Assembly: GCA_964343305.1 (NCBI GenBank)
Contig: CAYFJO010000075.1
Location: forward strand, 1-33,015
Source: CAYFJO01 sp964343305
GTDB lineage: Bacteria > Planctomycetota > Planctomycetia > Pirellulales > Pirellulaceae
Direction: 5' to 3'
Length of the DNA: 33,015 bases
Shown: piece after piece, positions 30,636 to 33,015 of the stretch
Numbering within the stretch: the stretch's first letter is position 1
How the letters are laid out: each line of letters opens with the position of its first letter
Translations under genes and position numbers: made by a program
The notes under the pieces: generated by a model
Told to the model about the DNA's origin: nothing
Seen by the model: only the letters and a program-made list of their open reading frames with translations
Database searches by the model: none

Positions 30636-31643
30636 CTACTTGCCGAAGTAAACTTCAAATCGGCCGGTCGAATCCGCTGCCGCTCGCGCCATTCCTTCGG
30701 TATTAAAGTCCATCCAAATCGAGCCGTCGTGCGCGACCGCGATGATGCCACCGTCGTCCTTCTTTAGCTTGTGATGGATCACGGTCTCGACCGCTTTTTG
30801 CACACTCAGCTTCTTGTATGCCATCAGTGCCGAAACATCGTAGGCGACTGCGTTCCGGATGAAGTGTTCGCCGATGCCTGTACACGAGACAGCGCACGTT
30901 TTGTTGTCGGCATACGTCCCAGCTCCAACAATCGGTGAGTCGCCAATTCGACCAAACTTCTTGTTCGTCAGGCCACCTGTCGATGTTCCCGCGGCAAGAT
31001 TGCCGTGTTGATCGAGTGCGACGCAACCCACCGTTCCCTTGTGTTTTTCCCCTGCTTTGTCACGCTCGCGTTGCTGAGCTTTTTTCCAGGATTGGAAACG
31101 TTTTTCCGTCCAAAAGTACTTTTGATCGACGCGATCCACATCCATTTCGACGGCAAACTTGTCCGCTCCTTCACCGGCCAGTAGTACGTGCCGTGTTTGG
31201 GTCATCACCAGCCGAGCCAGGGAGATGGGATTCTTGACCGTTTTGACGCCGGCGACCGCGCCGCATGCCTTCGTTCGCCCGTCCATGATCGAGGCGTCCA
31301 GCTCGTGTCCACCCTCGCTGTTGAAAACGGCTCCGCGTCCTGCGTTGAATCTTGGATCGTCTTCCAAATGACGAATCACTTTTTCGATGGCATCAAGACT
31401 GGTGCCACCCGATCGCAATACCTGGACACCGATCTTTAAGGCTCGTTCGAGGGACAGTTTGTATGCTCTGAGCTCTTCGTTTGCGAGCTTGCCCGGTGAA
31501 CCCGCGCCGCCGTGAAGAGCCATGGCGAACTCAAGCTTGCGAGGAGTTGCGCTGGCACCTTTGTCATCGGAGCGTGAGGATTGAATTCCGATGCCAATGA
31601 AAAGTAGCGCTGTCAGCAATGAACAATTGACGAGGTGATGCAT
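30636..31643 (-). CDS. Secreted isoaspartyl peptidase/L-asparaginase (Ntn hydrolase, family T2)
   Basis: 335 residues from the ATG at 31643, which has AGGAT seven bases upstream and opens a signal peptide (MHHLVNCSLLTALLFIGIG). An in-frame start at 31742 would remove the signal character and run over a gene remnant. LHGGAGS and NAGRGAVFNSEGGHELDASIMDG (seen as separate blocks) mark the N-terminal subunit. The autocleavage site is HKG/TVGCVALD with nucleophile Thr at about 204, followed by GNLAAGTSTGGLTNK and GDSPIVGAGTYAD. The enzyme self-cleaves and hydrolyses isoaspartyl dipeptides or Asn. Export makes a periplasmic scavenging role likely. Confidence 0.93.
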   Translation of the reverse strand: MHHLVNCSLLTALLFIGIGIQSSRSDDKGASATPRKLEFAMALHGGAGSPGKLANEELRAYKLSLERALKIGVQVLRSGGTSLDAIEKVIRHLEDDPRFNAGRGAVFNSEGGHELDASIMDGRTKACGAVAGVKTVKNPISLARLVMTQTRHVLLAGEGADKFAVEMDVDRVDQKYFWTEKRFQSWKKAQQRERDKAGEKHKGTVGCVALDQHGNLAAGTSTGGLTNKKFGRIGDSPIVGAGTYADNKTCAVSCTGIGEHFIRNAVAYDVSALMAYKKLSVQKAVETVIHHKLKKDDGGIIAVAHDGSIWMDFNTEGMARAAADSTGRFEVYFGK

Positions 31644-31650
31644 TGTTTTT

Positions 31651-31655
31651 ATCCT
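31651..31655 (-). promoter_or_regulatory. Ribosome binding site of the asparaginase gene
   Basis: AGGAT on the minus strand, seven bases before the ATG at 31643; supports this start over the one at 31742. Confidence 0.55.
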
Positions 31656-31677
31656 GTCGGATTCATTTTCCACGACA

Positions 31678-31776
31678 CGAATCAATGCGAACGCTGGACA
31701 CGTGGCTGAGCAGCGTGTGGGAATCCAGCAGTCCGTAGACAATCATGTCGTACTCGTGCGGCGTGTTGCGAAGGTA
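31678..31776 (-). pseudogene. Remnant of a spermidine-synthase-like (methyltransferase) gene
   Basis: Read on the minus strand in a frame used by neither neighbour, these 33 codons give YLRNTPHEYDMIVYGLL then DSHTLLSHVSSVRIDS. From memory this resembles the conserved 'YDxIVxGLLDSHTxxSxxSSxRxDxxVYT' region of the membrane-bound spermine/spermidine synthase-like proteins common in planctomycetes. Similarity stops after RIDS; a TGA follows at 31665. There is no start codon or RBS and upstream it runs into the end of pyrB. I take it as a decayed fragment. It could instead be a chance match, but the motif is long and specific. Confidence 0.5.
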
Positions 31777-31786
31777 TTGTACTCCG

Positions 31787-32737
31787 CTATGCTTCAAGCA
31801 ATTCGGCCTCTTTGCCGAAAATCATCGTAAACAGAGCCATCCGCGTCATGACGCCGTTTTCCGCTTGACGAAAATACGCGGCGTTCGGCAAATCGTCGAC
31901 GTCGATGTGAATTTCGTTGGTCCGCGGCAACGGGTGCATGATCGTGACATCGGGCTTGCACACGGCTTCGACCTTGCCGCGGGTCAACACAAAGATGCCG
32001 TTGACCGCTGCGAATTCTTCTTGATTGAGAAATCGCTCTTTTTGAATGCGCGTCGAGTAAATGATATCTGCTTCGGCAATCGCTTCGTGAAAATCGGCCG
32101 TTTGCACCACTTCGCAGCCGTTCGACTCGGCATGTTCGACAAGCGTCTTCGGCATCTGAATCAACTCGGGCGCGACAAACAGCAGCCGAATGTCATCGTA
32201 CAATGCCAACAACCTTGCCAGCGAATGCACCGTTCGTCCAAACCGCAAGTCGCCACTCAGCGCGATGGTCAACCCATCGATGCGTTTCTTTTCGCGGAAA
32301 ATCGTGAACAAGTCTAAGAGCGCTTGAGTCGGATGTTCGCCGGGACCGTCACCCGCGTTGATGACGGGAACACGGCTATGGTTTGCCGCTTCGGCCGCCG
32401 AGCCAATTTCGGGATGGCGGATCGCAATCACGTCGCAGTAACTGTCAACCACTTTGACCGTGTCCGCCAACGTCTCGCCTTTGGAAATCGACGAAAACGT
32501 CACGCCAATCGTGCTGTTGACCGTGCCTCCCAATCGTGCAAAGGCTGTATCAAAACTCAATCGCGATCGCGTGCTTGCTTCGAAGAAAAGATTCGCCAAA
32601 ATGCGCCCTGAGAGGATGCGGCACGGCTTCTCACCCCTGGCAAACTTCTCCATCTTGGCCGATAGCGAGATCACGCGGTCCAGTCCCTCGCGGTCAAATT
32701 GGTTGACCGAGATGATGCTGATTCCCTTGAATTCCAT
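31787..32737 (-). CDS. pyrB: Aspartate carbamoyltransferase catalytic subunit
   Basis: Condenses carbamoyl phosphate with aspartate in the second step of de novo pyrimidine synthesis; cytoplasmic. 316 residues from the ATG at 32737, which has AGGA seven bases upstream and whose MEFKGISIISVN aligns with the N-terminus of E. coli PyrB; an in-frame ATG at 32776 adds 13 residues without an RBS. Key motifs: FFEASTRSRLSF (carbamoyl-phosphate site), SKGETLAD (active-site Lys), AIRHPEIG, GEHPTQALLDLF, FGRTVHS, TRIQKERF and MHPLPRTNEI. It belongs to the E. coli-like class. No pyrI or pyrC is adjacent in the window. Confidence 0.96.
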   Translation of the reverse strand: MEFKGISIISVNQFDREGLDRVISLSAKMEKFARGEKPCRILSGRILANLFFEASTRSRLSFDTAFARLGGTVNSTIGVTFSSISKGETLADTVKVVDSYCDVIAIRHPEIGSAAEAANHSRVPVINAGDGPGEHPTQALLDLFTIFREKKRIDGLTIALSGDLRFGRTVHSLARLLALYDDIRLLFVAPELIQMPKTLVEHAESNGCEVVQTADFHEAIAEADIIYSTRIQKERFLNQEEFAAVNGIFVLTRGKVEAVCKPDVTIMHPLPRTNEIHIDVDDLPNAAYFRQAENGVMTRMALFTMIFGKEAELLEA

Positions 32738-32744
32738 CGGGCTG

Positions 32745-32748
32745 TCCT
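32745..32748 (-). promoter_or_regulatory. Ribosome binding site choosing the internal ATG of pyrB
   Basis: AGGA on the minus strand, seven bases before the ATG at 32737. It lies within the longer frame from 32776 and favours the shorter protein. Confidence 0.5.
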
Positions 32749-32963
32749 GGTCATGGTGGTCTGAAACGTAAGTCATTTACTAAACAGCGTTTTAGCATTT
32801 CGATTGTTGGCGTGAAGTACCCCATCACTCGCCGCTGCGAGTAAACCCCCATCGCCCTTGCCATTACGCGGTCGGAGCGATACATTTACTAGATTGTCGA
32901 CCTCGGTACGTCTTGTTGGCTCCTTCCCCCTGAAGGCCTTAACCCCCTATTACAAAACGACTT

Positions 32964-33015
32964 GCCAGCGTAGCTTCAATTGGCAGAGCACCGCATTCGT
33001 AATGCGGGGGTTGTG
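32964..33015 (+). tRNA. tRNA-Thr(CGT), 5' part, cut by the window edge
   Basis: Starts with acceptor arm GCCAGCG, then TA, a D-arm (GCTT-loop-GAGC with TTGG in the loop), and an anticodon arm CCGCA-TTCGTAA-TGCGG. The seven-base loop gives anticodon CGT, reading the Thr codon ACG. The variable and T arms lie beyond the edge. D-stem pair 13-22 would be T-G, and C stands where A14 is usual, unless one T is bulged. The 226 bases between pyrB and this gene show no other gene. Confidence 0.85.

Noticed and set aside
31743..31790. GTAG near the pyrB end as a further REP foot
   Set aside because: No hairpin follows, and the bases are explained by the gene remnant.
32779..32794. Palindrome CTAAACAGCGTTTTAG just upstream of pyrB as an operator
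   Set aside because: Only five outer bases per arm pair, with no promoter elements around it; too weak to call.
1..33015. CRISPR arrays, insertion sequences, prophage or integrase genes
   Set aside because: No regularly spaced direct repeats, transposase, recombinase or phage structural motifs were seen on either strand.

Overview
The window looks like chromosomal DNA from a planctomycete (phylum Planctomycetota, Pirellula/Rhodopirellula-like). It carries several families that are hallmarks of that group: a giant PVC-type cytochrome/dehydrogenase protein, an adjacent DUF1549/DUF1553 and DUF1501 pair, two secreted sulfatases, PQQ-like propeller proteins, a TIGR03790 protein, an SHD1-domain lipoprotein, and a large membrane protein with a J-domain-like N-terminus and a LamG domain. 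I assign the organism from gene content only; no rRNA is present.

Layout. Positions 2-3610 (+) hold the 3' part of a large LamG membrane protein. Positions 3725-19343 are a long block on the minus strand, in transcription order: LRR/PQQ protein, TIGR03790 protein, Gfo/Idh/MocA oxidoreductase, SUMF1-fold protein, SHD1/OB-fold lipoprotein, 1527-residue SGNH-dehydrogenase-HEAT-cupredoxin-cytochrome protein, sulfatase. Positions 19638-28837 are on the plus strand: sulfatase with a discoidin-like tail, PQQ-like propeller, DUF1549/DUF1553 protein with a very long coiled coil, DUF1501 protein, WD40 protein, small secreted protein. Positions 28881-29663 (-) hold a 71-residue charged helical protein and a ribbon-helix-helix-like protein with a clear promoter and operator-like dyad. 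Then come a BshB1-like deacetylase (+), a secreted isoaspartyl peptidase/asparaginase (-), a small gene remnant, pyrB (-) and the 5' part of a tRNA-Thr(CGT) at the right edge. No gene-free stretch exceeds about 300 bases.

How the genes fit together. Most products are exported. Sulfatases, SGNH hydrolase, oxidoreductase and haem/copper modules fit the use of sulfated polysaccharides and respiration-linked periplasmic oxidation typical of planctomycetes, but no substrate can be read from the sequence. The SUMF1-fold protein lacks the catalytic cysteines of a formylglycine-generating enzyme, so the sulfatases are probably matured by an enzyme encoded elsewhere.

The most interesting signal is not a protein. 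Eight intergenic gaps hold short hairpins, most as head-to-head pairs. Most carry a GTAG tetranucleotide at the outer foot, the signature described for REP elements mobilised or recognised by REP-associated tyrosine transposases (RAYTs). The hairpin sequences differ from gap to gap, one pair differs by a compensatory change, and in two cases the GTAG foot supplies the stop codon of the upstream gene. A second notable find is a decayed fragment resembling planctomycete spermidine-synthase-like proteins between pyrB and the asparaginase gene.
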